From: Shinella kummerowiae
GTDB taxonomy: Bacteria > Pseudomonadota > Alphaproteobacteria > Rhizobiales > Rhizobiaceae
DNA length: 64,000 nucleotides
Direction of reading: 5' to 3'
Assembly: GCF_009827055.1 (NCBI RefSeq)
Contig: NZ_WUMK01000011.1
Coordinates: 1 to 64,000 of the forward strand
The translations under genes and the position numbers were made by a program. Positions 24,572 to 32,879 of the stretch are shown here, piece after piece; the first letter of the stretch is position 1, and every line of letters begins with the position of its first letter. The notes under the pieces were generated by a model that was not told where the DNA came from, made no database searches, and saw only the letters and a list, made by a program, of their open reading frames with translations.

Positions 24572-25375
24572 ATGACCGTCATGCTCAAGGCCGCCCGCGC
24601 GGACATTCCCGCCTACAGCCCTTCCGGCAACGAATGCGAGCTGTTCGAAAAGGCGTGGGTACGCCAGCTTCCCCTGCTGCTGAAAGGCCCGACCGGTTGC
24701 GGCAAGACCCGCTTCGTCAGCCATATGGCGGCAAAGCTCAACCTGCCGCTCTCGACGGTCTCCTGCCATGACGACCTCTCCGCCGCCGATCTGACCGGCC
24801 GCTATCTGCTAAAGGGTGGCGATACCGTCTGGGTCGATGGTCCCCTGACGCGCGCGGTGCGCGAGGGCGGCGTGTGTTATCTCGACGAAATCGTCGAGGC
24901 GCGCAAGGACGTTGCCGTGGTGCTGCACCCGCTGACCGACGACCGCCGCATCCTGCCTTTGGAGCGCACCGGCGAGGTGCTGGAAGCGCCTGTCGGCTTC
25001 ATGCTCGTCGTTTCCTACAATCCAGGCTACCAGAACCTCTTGAAGGCCCTGAAGCCTTCCACCCGCCAGCGTTTCGTTGCAATCGAGTTCGATTTCCTGC
25101 CGAAGGCCGCCGAGATCGCCGTCGTCGCCACGGAAAGCGGGCTGGACGAGGCGCGCGTCGCGCCGCTGGTCGCACTGGCGCACCGGCTGCGCGCGTTGAA
25201 GGGCCACGACCTCGAAGAGGGCGTCTCGACGCGCCTGCTCGTCTATTGTGCCTGCCTTATCGACAGCGGTATGGGCGTGCGCGAGGCTGTGCGCGCGGCG
25301 ATGATCGAGCCCTTGACCGACGAACCCGATGTGCGCGCCGCCCTCCTCGAAATTGCCGATGCGATGATCCGGTGA
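24572..25375 (+). CDS. norQ: NorQ, MoxR-type AAA+ ATPase
   Basis: A 267-residue AAA+ chaperone that inserts the non-heme iron (FeB) into NorB together with NorD. Walker A is LLKGPTGCGKTRFV, Walker B is GGVCYLDEIVEA, and sensor I is MLVVSYNPGYQ. The ATG at 24572 has TTGGAGA upstream. norD follows by 9 bases. Confidence 0.95.
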   Translation: MTVMLKAARADIPAYSPSGNECELFEKAWVRQLPLLLKGPTGCGKTRFVSHMAAKLNLPLSTVSCHDDLSAADLTGRYLLKGGDTVWVDGPLTRAVREGGVCYLDEIVEARKDVAVVLHPLTDDRRILPLERTGEVLEAPVGFMLVVSYNPGYQNLLKALKPSTRQRFVAIEFDFLPKAAEIAVVATESGLDEARVAPLVALAHRLRALKGHDLEEGVSTRLLVYCACLIDSGMGVREAVRAAMIEPLTDEPDVRAALLEIADAMIR

Positions 25376-25384
25376 GGTCTGACC

Positions 25385-27283
25385 ATGCTGGATTTTCTGG
25401 AGCTTGAGGAGACTGTCGGCCGCGCCTGGCACCGGCTGGTCGGCAAGACTGGCAGTTGGCCGCGCCATCCGGACCAGGCGGTGCGGCTGGAGGATATCCG
25501 CCCGGTGCTCGCCGTCTGCTTTCGCGGTTTCGGCGGGGAGGGCGCGGTGCAGATCGCGCCGGCGCGTGGGCGCACCTCGACGCATCGGTTGCGGTTGCGC
25601 CAGCGCATGGGGCTTGGCGAGGAGAAGCTGGTGCAGCCCGGCCGCGACCACGCGACCGTCATGCTGCCCGGCGCAGTCGACCTTTTCCCGGAGCGCGCAC
25701 TCAACCGCGATCTCTATGTCTGGCTCGCCGCCGCCATGGCTGCGATGCCGCTCGAGCCTGTTGCCGAAAGTGACCCGCTGCTGCGGGACCTTGCCATTCT
25801 CCAGCGCGCGGACGCGATGGTGAAAGCGGTACTTGCGGCCTTTCCCGGCCTCGCAAAGCGCTACCTCCGGCTTTCATTAGCCATGCTGGACGCGCGCCAG
25901 CACCGCCCGCTTCCCTCCGTCGAGCGCCATGTCGAGAACCGCATTCTCAGCCTGCTGCGCGAAGGCGCGGGGCTTGCCGACGAGATGCTGCCGGTGATTT
26001 TTCCGCATCGTGCACCTGCCGGCTATCTGCCGATGCTTCCCGTGCCGCTCTGGCCGGATGCGCTGTGGCGCGAGGAGGGTGAGGGACGCGGTGATGAAGA
26101 CCAGCCGGCCACGGGAACAAACCCCGACGCACCGGAAACGGAGCGTCATGTGGCGCTGCGCGAGAAGGCGGAGAACCGCAAGAGCGAACGCAGCCCCTTC
26201 ATTCTCAACCGCTTCGAGAAGATTTTGGCGATGGCCGAGATGGTCAATGTCGACCGCCCCGGCGACGACAGCGACGACCACGATTCCTCGGCTGCCGATG
26301 AACTCGACGACATGACGCTCGGCGAGCGCAAGGGGCGTCCCGCCGCGCGCTTCCGCTTCGATCTCGACCTGCCGCCGGAAGCGCTCGACCGCACGCGGCT
26401 GACGGGCGAGTTCACCTATCCCGAATGGGATTATCGCACGGCCACCTATCTGCCGGACCATTGCCGCGTGCTGGCCGCGCCCGCGCCGGATGCGGCCGAG
26501 ATCCCGGAGACCGATGCCGATACGAAAAGCCTCATCCGCCGTGTGCGCCGGCAATTCGAGGTGCTGCGGCCGCGCCATGAAATGCTGCGTGCGCAGCTCG
26601 ACGGCGCCGAACTCGACCTTGATGCGGTGGTCAGGGCGCGCAGCGATCTCGCCGCCGGCGGGCAGGGCAGCGATCGCATCCACCTGATGAGCCGGCCGCA
26701 GGCGCATGACCTCGCCGTCACCATCCTGGTGGACGTGTCGCTCTCCACTGATGCCTGGTTCGACAACCGCCGGGTGCTCGACGTGGAGAAGGAGGCGCTG
26801 CTGGTTCTGTCCCATGGCCTCGCGGCCTGCGGCGATAGCCATTCCATCCTCACCTTCACCTCGCGCCGCCGCTCCTGGGTGCGCGTCGAGACGGTCAAGG
26901 ATTTCGGCGAGCCGATGGGCCATGGCGTCGAGGCGCGCATCGCGGCGCTGAAGCCGGGTTTCTACACTCGCATCGGCCCGGCGATCCGCCATGCGGCGGC
27001 AAAGCTGCGCGCGCAGCCGAACCGCCGCAAGCTCCTGCTGATCCTGACGGACGGCAAGCCGAACGACGTCGATCACTATGAGGGGCGTTTCGCGCTGGAG
27101 GACAGCCGCCGCGCCGTCAACGACGCGCGGCGCACGGGCCTTGGCGTCTTCGGCGTGACGGTCGACCGGGAGGCGCAAGCCTATGTGCCCGCCATCTTCG
27201 GCCGCAACGGCTACGCCATTGTCAGCAATATCGCCCGGCTGCCAGCGGCGCTGCCGGCGATCTATCGCGGTCTTGTGGGATAG
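25385..27283 (+). CDS. norD: NorD, VWA-domain protein for NO reductase activation
   Basis: A 632-residue protein with a C-terminal von Willebrand A domain (about residues 440-632). The metal-ion site is visible in VTILVDVSLSTDAW (D-x-S-x-S) with a later LILTDGKPNDVDHYEGR. The centre holds acidic, low-complexity segments such as DRPGDDSDDHDSSAADELDD. NorD works with NorQ to activate the reductase. It ends the norCBQD transcript; a terminator follows. Confidence 0.94.
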   Translation: MLDFLELEETVGRAWHRLVGKTGSWPRHPDQAVRLEDIRPVLAVCFRGFGGEGAVQIAPARGRTSTHRLRLRQRMGLGEEKLVQPGRDHATVMLPGAVDLFPERALNRDLYVWLAAAMAAMPLEPVAESDPLLRDLAILQRADAMVKAVLAAFPGLAKRYLRLSLAMLDARQHRPLPSVERHVENRILSLLREGAGLADEMLPVIFPHRAPAGYLPMLPVPLWPDALWREEGEGRGDEDQPATGTNPDAPETERHVALREKAENRKSERSPFILNRFEKILAMAEMVNVDRPGDDSDDHDSSAADELDDMTLGERKGRPAARFRFDLDLPPEALDRTRLTGEFTYPEWDYRTATYLPDHCRVLAAPAPDAAEIPETDADTKSLIRRVRRQFEVLRPRHEMLRAQLDGAELDLDAVVRARSDLAAGGQGSDRIHLMSRPQAHDLAVTILVDVSLSTDAWFDNRRVLDVEKEALLVLSHGLAACGDSHSILTFTSRRRSWVRVETVKDFGEPMGHGVEARIAALKPGFYTRIGPAIRHAAAKLRAQPNRRKLLLILTDGKPNDVDHYEGRFALEDSRRAVNDARRTGLGVFGVTVDREAQAYVPAIFGRNGYAIVSNIARLPAALPAIYRGLVG

Positions 27284-27303
27284 AGGACACAGGATCTGCG
27301 AGA

Positions 27304-27336
27304 AAGGCCCGGCGTGCCGCACCACGCCGGGCCTTT
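27304..27336. terminator. Bidirectional terminator between norD and hemN
   Basis: AAGGCCCGGCGTG and CACGCCGGGCCTT form a 13-base perfect stem with a 6-base loop, followed by TTTT on the plus strand and preceded by A on the minus side. The two convergent genes end on each side of it. Confidence 0.85.
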
Positions 27337-27341
27337 TGCGT

Positions 27342-28694
27342 TCAGGCAGCCTTGCTGTGCGTGCGGGCCGACTGGTCGATATAGGCGTCGAAGGCGGCAG
27401 CGACGGCGCGGATGATGAAACGATGATCCTGCCGCACCGTGACCGTGCCGCCGCTTATATCGACGGCGCCGTAATCAGCGAGCGCTGCCAGCCGCGCATT
27501 GCCGTCCAAAAGGGGGGCCGCGTCGAAACCGTGACGGGCGGCGATGGTGGTGATGTCGGCGCGGAAATTGCACATCAGCCGTTCGATGATTTCGGCGCGC
27601 AGCCGGTCTTCGGCAGTCAGCCGGTATCCCTTGACGGTGGCCAACCGACCCGAGGCGATGCGCTGGGCATAGAGGCCGGGCGGCACCTCGTTCTGGACAT
27701 AACCATCCGGCGTGCGGCCGATGGACGAGGCGCCGAAGCCGATCAGCGTTTCGCAGGTATCCGTCGTATAGCCCTGGAAGTTGCGCCGCAGCCGGCCGCG
27801 TTTTGCGGCGATCGCGAGATCATCGCTCGGGAGCGCATAGTGGTCGAGACCGATGCGAACATAGCCGGCGGCAACGAGTGTTTCGGCAATCGCCTCCGCC
27901 TGCGCGGCCCGTGCGGCAGCATCCGGCAGCGCGCGTTCGTCGATCAGTCGCTGGTGCCTCTTGAAGGAGGGGATGTGGGCATAGCCAAAGACGGCGAAAC
28001 GCTCCGGCCGCATGGCGACCGCCGCGGTCGCCGTGTCGATGCAGGATTGCACCGTCTGGTGCGGCAGGCCGTAGATGAGGTCGAAATTGATGCCGCGTAC
28101 ACCGGCGGCACGCAGCCGTGCCACCGCTTCGGCGGTCTGCGCCTCGCTTTGCATGCGGTTAATCGCCTTCTGCACGACGGGATCGAAACTCTGCACGCCG
28201 AGGCTCGCGCGGGTGACGCCCGCCTCGCCGAGCGCTGCCGCCATCTCTGCCGTCAGCGTGCGCGGGTCGATCTCCACCGCGATCTCCGCGCCGGCAACGA
28301 GGCCGAAGCGGGCGCGCAGCAGGCCGATGAGATCGCGGAACTCCTCCGGCTGCATGATCGTCGGCGTGCCGCCGCCGAAATGGATGTGTTTCATCTTGAT
28401 GCGGTTTTCCACCCGGTCGGAGACGAGGCCGATCTCCTGTCGCAGCATGTCGAGATAGTCGAGGATCGGCGCGTCCTTCTGGGTAATGGTGGTGTGGCAA
28501 CCGCAATACCAGCACATGGACCGACAGAAGGGGATGTGCAGGTAGAGCGAGGCCTCGGTGCCCGGCTTGATGTTAGACAGCCAGTCGCCATAGGTGCCGG
28601 CGCCGACGACGGGAGCGAAGGCGGGCGCGGTCGGATAGCTCGTATAGCGCGGCAGCCGCGCCTCTCCGTATTTCTCGATCAGGGCCTGTTGCAT
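27342..28694 (-). CDS. hemN: Oxygen-independent coproporphyrinogen III oxidase HemN
   Basis: A 450-residue radical SAM enzyme that converts coproporphyrinogen III to protoporphyrinogen IX without oxygen, securing heme for NorC, NorB and cytochromes under anoxia. The cluster motif CRSMCWYCGCH is clear, with IHFGGGTPTIM and LIGFGASSIG as further signatures. The ATG at 28694 has GGAACG upstream. An NnrR-type box is 61 bases upstream (28755-28768). Confidence 0.95.
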   Translation of the reverse strand: MQQALIEKYGEARLPRYTSYPTAPAFAPVVGAGTYGDWLSNIKPGTEASLYLHIPFCRSMCWYCGCHTTITQKDAPILDYLDMLRQEIGLVSDRVENRIKMKHIHFGGGTPTIMQPEEFRDLIGLLRARFGLVAGAEIAVEIDPRTLTAEMAAALGEAGVTRASLGVQSFDPVVQKAINRMQSEAQTAEAVARLRAAGVRGINFDLIYGLPHQTVQSCIDTATAAVAMRPERFAVFGYAHIPSFKRHQRLIDERALPDAAARAAQAEAIAETLVAAGYVRIGLDHYALPSDDLAIAAKRGRLRRNFQGYTTDTCETLIGFGASSIGRTPDGYVQNEVPPGLYAQRIASGRLATVKGYRLTAEDRLRAEIIERLMCNFRADITTIAARHGFDAAPLLDGNARLAALADYGAVDISGGTVTVRQDHRFIIRAVAAAFDAYIDQSARTHSKAA

Positions 28695-28754
28695 GGCGCG
28701 TTCCTTTTCGTGTGTCGATTGCGGAAAGGGTAGGAGCGGCAGGGGCAGTCTTCT

Positions 28755-28768
28755 TTGCGAAATGCCAA
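28755..28768 (-). promoter_or_regulatory. NnrR-type box upstream of hemN
   Basis: TTGCGAAATGCCAA fits TTG-N8-CAA. It is 61 bases upstream of hemN and 36 bases from a second such box serving the divergent DUF2249 operon. Confidence 0.7.
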
Positions 28769-28803
28769 GCAGCGCGGCAAGAGGCCTGAAAATCGTCGAT
28801 TGT

Positions 28804-28817
28804 TTGCGCAGGGTCAA
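28804..28817 (+). promoter_or_regulatory. NnrR-type box upstream of the DUF2249 operon
   Basis: TTGCGCAGGGTCAA fits TTG-N8-CAA (TTTG...CAAA). It is about 103 bases upstream of the ATG at 28920. Confidence 0.7.
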
Positions 28818-28919
28818 AGTGCCTGGCGGCGCGTAGGGTTAGCGTCAGGTGGTTCCGGTCGGGTCGGGCCGTGCCCTTCCGGAACGGTATCGGAACGGCC
28901 GGGACGGAAACACCAAACC

Positions 28920-29201
28920 ATGTCTGAGACCCTGGACAAGCCCCTCATCGACGTGCGCACCATTCCGCCGCGCGAACGCCATCCGCGCATTTTCGGCATG
29001 CTTGGCGCATTGATGCCCGGCAAATCCATGCTGATCACCAGCGATCACGATCCGCGACCTTTGCACTACCAGCTCGAGACCAATTTCCCCGGCCAGTTCG
29101 GCTGGGATTATCTCGAACAGGGTCCGGAAGTCTGGCGCGTCGAGATCGACCGGCTGGAAGACGGCGGCGGCTGCGACTGCTGCTGCGGTTCCGAACACTG
29201 A
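28920..29201 (+). CDS. DUF2249 protein with cysteine-rich tail
   Basis: A 93-residue protein with one DUF2249 domain (VRTIPPRERHPRIFGMLGAL, ITSDHDPRPLHYQLE, PEVWRVEIDRL) and an unusual tail, GGGCDCCCGSEH, holding four cysteines and a histidine. DUF2249 proteins often lie in denitrification clusters; their role is unknown, though metal or heme handling is often suspected. It is the first gene of an NnrR-controlled operon. Confidence 0.85.
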   Translation: MSETLDKPLIDVRTIPPRERHPRIFGMLGALMPGKSMLITSDHDPRPLHYQLETNFPGQFGWDYLEQGPEVWRVEIDRLEDGGGCDCCCGSEH

Positions 29202-29226
29202 ACAGGTTGCGGCGAGGCAAACCGAC

Positions 29227-30585
29227 ATGCCGGGCGCAACGCTCTCCCGCTGGACCATGTCCTACTTCGCCGCCGCCTGCCTCATGCTCGTGGCGGGGCA
29301 GGGGCTGATGGTGGCCGGCTACGGCTATCCCTTTGCCGATATCAGCGCGCCGGAAACGCTTGTCGTCGTCCATCTCATCGCCATCGGCTGGCTGAGCCTG
29401 CTGATGGCCGGGGCGCTCTTGCAATTCGTGCCGGTGCTCATCGCCCGGCCTGTCATCGGCGGGCGTTTTGCCATGCCGGCCCTGTTGCTGCTGCTCGGCG
29501 GGCTGGGCTGCCTTCTGGGCGGGTTCGTTGCGCTGTCTGGGGCATTGGACCTGCCGCTTGCCCTGCTGCCCATCGGCGGCGTTATGCTTCTGGCCGGTTT
29601 CGGCCTGTTTGCCGGCATTCTCGCCGTCACGCTTCTTTCTGCGCGGCCTCTGCCGCTACCCGCCCGCTTCGTCGCCACCGGTCTTGCCGCGCTTGTCGGC
29701 GCGGCCCTGATCGGTTCTGCGTTCACGGCCACCCTGTCCGGTTTCACGGAAAGTCCATTGCTCGACCGGCTCGTTGCCGATGGCGTCGCGCTGCATGCCG
29801 CCCTTGGCCTCGGGGGCTGGTTGAGCGCGACGGCGGTCGGTGTCAGCTACCGGCTGTTCTCGATGTTTCTGCTGGCGCCGGAGGTCGAGCGTTCGACCAG
29901 CCGCGCCGCCTGGTGGGGTGCGAGCGTGGCTGTCGGGCTTGTTGTCGTGGCGGTGGTCTTCGTGCTGTCCGGCATTTTCGGTGCCGCGCTGCTTTTCGCC
30001 GCCGCGCTGCTGCTCACGCTGATGGCCGTCATGCTTTACGGCGCGGATGTCCTGCACATCTATCGTGGCCGGAAGCGAAAGCAGGCGGAACTGAACATTC
30101 GCGCGAGTTTCGCGGCGCTTGGCTTGTGTGCCCTCTCTATCCTCCTTCTCAACGTCCCCTCCCTCAGGTCCGGCAATATGGTGGCGGCGGTCGTCTACCT
30201 GTTCGTTTTCGGTTGGCTCACCGGGCTCGGCCTTGCCCAGCTCTACAAGATCGTCGCCTTTCTCACCTGGCTGGAGGCCTATGGCCCCGTCCTGGGCCGT
30301 GCGCCCGTGCCGCGGGTGCAGGACCTCGTCGACGAGCGCCACGCGTTGATCCTGTTCCGTCTCTATTACGGTGCCGTCGGCATCGCGGTGCTCTCCCTTG
30401 CTGCCGGAACGACCGGCTTTTTCCGGATGGCCGTCGCAGGGCAGCTTTTGTCGACGCTTTGTCTGATCCGCGAATTCATCCGGGCGCGCCGCCTGTCCAT
30501 CGTGCCGGCTGCGCTACGTGCGCCTGCCGGCATGGTGCGGCCGCGCCTCTTTCTGCCTCTATCCGCTTTCCAAGGAGATAAATGA
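29227..30585 (+). CDS. Polytopic membrane protein, unknown, in the nir cluster
   Basis: A 452-residue protein with about 12 hydrophobic segments. Histidines occur within membrane segments, for example LVVVHLIAIGWLSLLMAGALLQFVPVL and GVALHAALGLGGWLSATAVGVSYRLFSMF, which recalls heme-binding membrane proteins of the NnrS or oxidase-subunit type. Similar proteins stand next to nirK genes in other rhizobia. I cannot assign a function. It overlaps the next gene by 4 bases and follows the Cys-tailed DUF2249 protein by 25. Confidence 0.75.
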   Translation: MPGATLSRWTMSYFAAACLMLVAGQGLMVAGYGYPFADISAPETLVVVHLIAIGWLSLLMAGALLQFVPVLIARPVIGGRFAMPALLLLLGGLGCLLGGFVALSGALDLPLALLPIGGVMLLAGFGLFAGILAVTLLSARPLPLPARFVATGLAALVGAALIGSAFTATLSGFTESPLLDRLVADGVALHAALGLGGWLSATAVGVSYRLFSMFLLAPEVERSTSRAAWWGASVAVGLVVVAVVFVLSGIFGAALLFAAALLLTLMAVMLYGADVLHIYRGRKRKQAELNIRASFAALGLCALSILLLNVPSLRSGNMVAAVVYLFVFGWLTGLGLAQLYKIVAFLTWLEAYGPVLGRAPVPRVQDLVDERHALILFRLYYGAVGIAVLSLAAGTTGFFRMAVAGQLLSTLCLIREFIRARRLSIVPAALRAPAGMVRPRLFLPLSAFQGDK

Positions 30586-31100
30586 TGTCCGAGATTACAC
30601 CGAAGGTGCTCGACGTGCGGCCGATCCTGCGCAGCGGCGGCGAGCCGTTCCAGGCGATCATGCAGGCTGTTCAAGACCTGCAGCCCGGACAGGCGTTGAC
30701 GCTGCTTGCGACGTTTCGTCCGCAGCCGCTGTTTCGTGTGATGGAAGGGCGTGGCTTCGATCATGAAGCCCGCGAGATCGACGGCGGCGACTGGGAGGTG
30801 CTGTTCACGCCGAAGAAGGACGCGGCGCCCGTCGAGACCTCTGTCGACGCCGATCGCCCCGAGACATGGCCGGATCCGTCCGAGCATCTCGACCTCACCG
30901 ATCTGGATCCGCCAGAGCCGATGGTGCGTATTCTTGCCGCCGCCGAGGCGCTGGCGCCGGGGGAAGTGCTCTTTGCCGTGCTCTCCCGCGAGCCGCTGTT
31001 CCTCTTCCCGGAACTCACCAAGCGCGGCCACCAATGGGCCGGCAATTTCGATGAAACGGGCTCGGCCTATCGCATCCTCGTGCGGATCGGGGAGGCTTGA
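30582..31100 (+). CDS. Tandem DUF2249 protein
   Basis: A 172-residue protein with two DUF2249 domains, the first at about 8-80 (VLDVRPILRSGGEPFQAIMQ, RPQPLFRVMEGRGF) and the second at about 102-172 (LDLTDLDPPEPMVRILAAAE, SREPLFLFPELTKRGH). The two halves share the pattern of a hydrophobic start and an xxPLFLF segment. Two ATG codons stand together at 30582 and 30585; the first overlaps the previous gene. It forms an operon with the MIP18-type protein downstream. Confidence 0.85.
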   Translation: MMSEITPKVLDVRPILRSGGEPFQAIMQAVQDLQPGQALTLLATFRPQPLFRVMEGRGFDHEAREIDGGDWEVLFTPKKDAAPVETSVDADRPETWPDPSEHLDLTDLDPPEPMVRILAAAEALAPGEVLFAVLSREPLFLFPELTKRGHQWAGNFDETGSAYRILVRIGEA

Positions 31101-31105
31101 CGGCG

Positions 31106-31405
31106 ATGAACGAAATGGACAAGACCACGCTGTCCGAGGACATCCGCACGGCGCTGCGCATGGTCATCGACCCCGAGATCGGCAAGAACATCGTCGATCT
31201 CGGTCTGGTCTACGATATCGCGGTGGAGGAGGGCGGCGTCGTTTCCGTCACCATGACCACGACGACACGTTTCTGCCCGGCAACGGATTTCCTCAAGGAG
31301 GCGGTGCAGGCCTGCGTTTGGTATGTGCCGGGCGTCGAATATGCCGAGGTGCGGCTGACCTACGAGCCGCCCTGGACACCGGATATGATGCTGGATGTCG
31401 CATGA
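31106..31405 (+). CDS. MIP18/DUF59 metal-sulfur cluster assembly protein
   Basis: A 99-residue protein of the MIP18 (DUF59, SufT/PaaD-like) family. Signatures are VIDPEIGKNIVDLGLVYDI and TTTTRFCPATDFLKEAV, in which the cysteine is the conserved one of the family. Such proteins help place iron-sulfur clusters. In this position it may mature a cluster or metal site of the denitrification enzymes. The ATG at 31106 has GGGGAGG upstream; a TTG at 31097 is less likely. Confidence 0.85.
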   Translation: MNEMDKTTLSEDIRTALRMVIDPEIGKNIVDLGLVYDIAVEEGGVVSVTMTTTTRFCPATDFLKEAVQACVWYVPGVEYAEVRLTYEPPWTPDMMLDVA

Positions 31406-31407
31406 AC

Positions 31408-31439
31408 GAAAGGCCCGGAGAGAACCTCCGGGCCTTTCG
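31408..31439. terminator. Bidirectional terminator between the DUF2249 operon and nnrS
   Basis: GAAAGGCCCGGAG and CTCCGGGCCTTTC form a 13-base perfect stem with a 6-base loop (AGAAC-like). Genes converge on it from both sides. Confidence 0.85.
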
Positions 31440-31443
31440 CGTT

Positions 31444-32661
31444 TTAGAGCGGTGCGCGGCGCTTCCTTGCGAGGATCGGTGCATATTCCAGGCAATAGAG
31501 GCCGAAGGCGACGATCCACAGCAGGCCGGAGGCGGCATAGAGGGCGGGGCTGAGGTCCGGCAGGATTTCCGCGAGCGGGCGCACCAGCGCGCAGAGGATG
31601 AGGGCGGCATAGGAGGCCACCGTGATCTTCGAGGCGATCAGAGCGCGGCCGGTATGGCCGAGGCTTGCCCGCGTCATGACCGCCAGCATCATGCAGGCGA
31701 TGGCGCCGACCGAGAGCAGGTGCAGCACAGAGCGTTCCTCAAGGTATCCAGCTGCACTGAGGCTGATCGCCAAGAGGCCGAGCGGGATGAAGACATAGGC
31801 GATGTGCAGGATGACGAGGATCCGGTCCCGCGCCACCGTCCAGCCACGCCAGCGGTGCAGGCGGATGCAATGGAGGGCGGCAGCGACCGCGCCCGCAGCG
31901 GCGGTTGACGGACGCTCCGGCAAGACGGCCCAGAGGCCGAGTGTGCCGGTGCCGGCGAGGATCACGACCATGTCATAGCTGTTGTAGGGCACCGGAAAAT
32001 CGGTGCGACCGAACTTGTTGAGCCAGTTGCGCGTAAAGCTTGGAATGATGCGTCCGCCGACGATCATCACCAGTACGACATAGGCGGCGACGGCGAGCCG
32101 GGTCGCCATAGGATCGTGCCCGCCGTGAATGGCCGCCACGTGATAGAGCGCATTGGCAAGCGACAGGGCGGCGAGCCCGGCCATAACCTTCAGGTCCTTC
32201 CACTTGCGCCCGGCCACGACCTCGCGCGTGCAGATGGCGAGCAGGACGGGCAGGAAGAGCGCATCGATGGTGGCGGCAACGGCAACACCGATCGTATCGG
32301 AGGCGAGAAGCGCGATGCGCCCGGCGCACCAGAGCGCGAAAAGGCCTGCTAGCGGCCAGCCGGAAACCGGCAGGCGCCCGGTCCAGTTCGGCACGGCCGT
32401 CAGCAGGAAGCCGGCGAGCACGGCGGAGGCGAAGCCGAACAGCATTTCATGCGCGTGCCAGTTCGGCGCGCCATAGGTCTCGGCAATCGTGATGTGGCCT
32501 GTTATCGCGGCGATCCACAGGCCCATGGCCGCGATGGCCCAGAGCGCGCCGCCGAGAAAGAACGGCCGGAACCCATAGGAGAAGAGCACCGGGCCGGTGC
32601 GGGAAAGGCCGCGTGGCACGGGGCGGCTGACGGATGGACTGACGGGGGGATTTGCAGACAT
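31444..32661 (-). CDS. nnrS: NnrS membrane protein
   Basis: A 405-residue heme- and copper-containing membrane protein known to lower nitrosative stress during nitrite and NO respiration. Typical motifs are LFSYGFRPFFLGGALWA, PNWHAHEMLFGFASAVLAGFLLTAVPNWTG, and GGRIIPSFTRNWLN. About twelve helices are present. The ATG at 32661 follows AAAGGAAAG. Divergent from nirK; an NnrR-type box is 60 bases upstream. Confidence 0.95.
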   Translation of the reverse strand: MSANPPVSPSVSRPVPRGLSRTGPVLFSYGFRPFFLGGALWAIAAMGLWIAAITGHITIAETYGAPNWHAHEMLFGFASAVLAGFLLTAVPNWTGRLPVSGWPLAGLFALWCAGRIALLASDTIGVAVAATIDALFLPVLLAICTREVVAGRKWKDLKVMAGLAALSLANALYHVAAIHGGHDPMATRLAVAAYVVLVMIVGGRIIPSFTRNWLNKFGRTDFPVPYNSYDMVVILAGTGTLGLWAVLPERPSTAAAGAVAAALHCIRLHRWRGWTVARDRILVILHIAYVFIPLGLLAISLSAAGYLEERSVLHLLSVGAIACMMLAVMTRASLGHTGRALIASKITVASYAALILCALVRPLAEILPDLSPALYAASGLLWIVAFGLYCLEYAPILARKRRAPL

Positions 32662-32720
32662 TGATGTCACTTTCCTTTGCAATCGTCAGCTGTTTCTAGG
32701 GCCTCCATCGGGCTCTTTCT

Positions 32721-32734
32721 TTGCGAGATGGCAA
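32721..32734 (-). promoter_or_regulatory. NnrR-type box upstream of nnrS
   Basis: TTGCGAGATGGCAA fits TTG-N8-CAA with flanking T and A. It is 60 bases from the nnrS start and 63 bases from the start of a second box facing nirK. Confidence 0.72.
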
Positions 32735-32783
32735 AGAGCAAATCAGCATCTGCCAAAATGCCGCAGCGGCCGGAAAGGCCTGT

Positions 32784-32797
32784 TTGTCCCACCACAA
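32784..32797 (+). promoter_or_regulatory. NnrR-type box upstream of nirK
   Basis: TTGTCCCACCACAA fits TTG-N8-CAA (TTTG...CAAA). It lies 83 bases upstream of the nirK ATG. Confidence 0.72.
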
Positions 32798-32879
32798 AGA
32801 GGTTGGCGCGAATGCTCCTAGAACAGAGAGGACCGGGCGATAGACAAATCGCTCCGTCCTTTCGAAAAGGAGAAATTCA

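Noticed and set aside
23146-24606. A 486-codon open frame opposite norB
   Set aside because: Full-length antisense of norB with composition typical of shadow frames (rich in His, Asp, Arg) and no domain.
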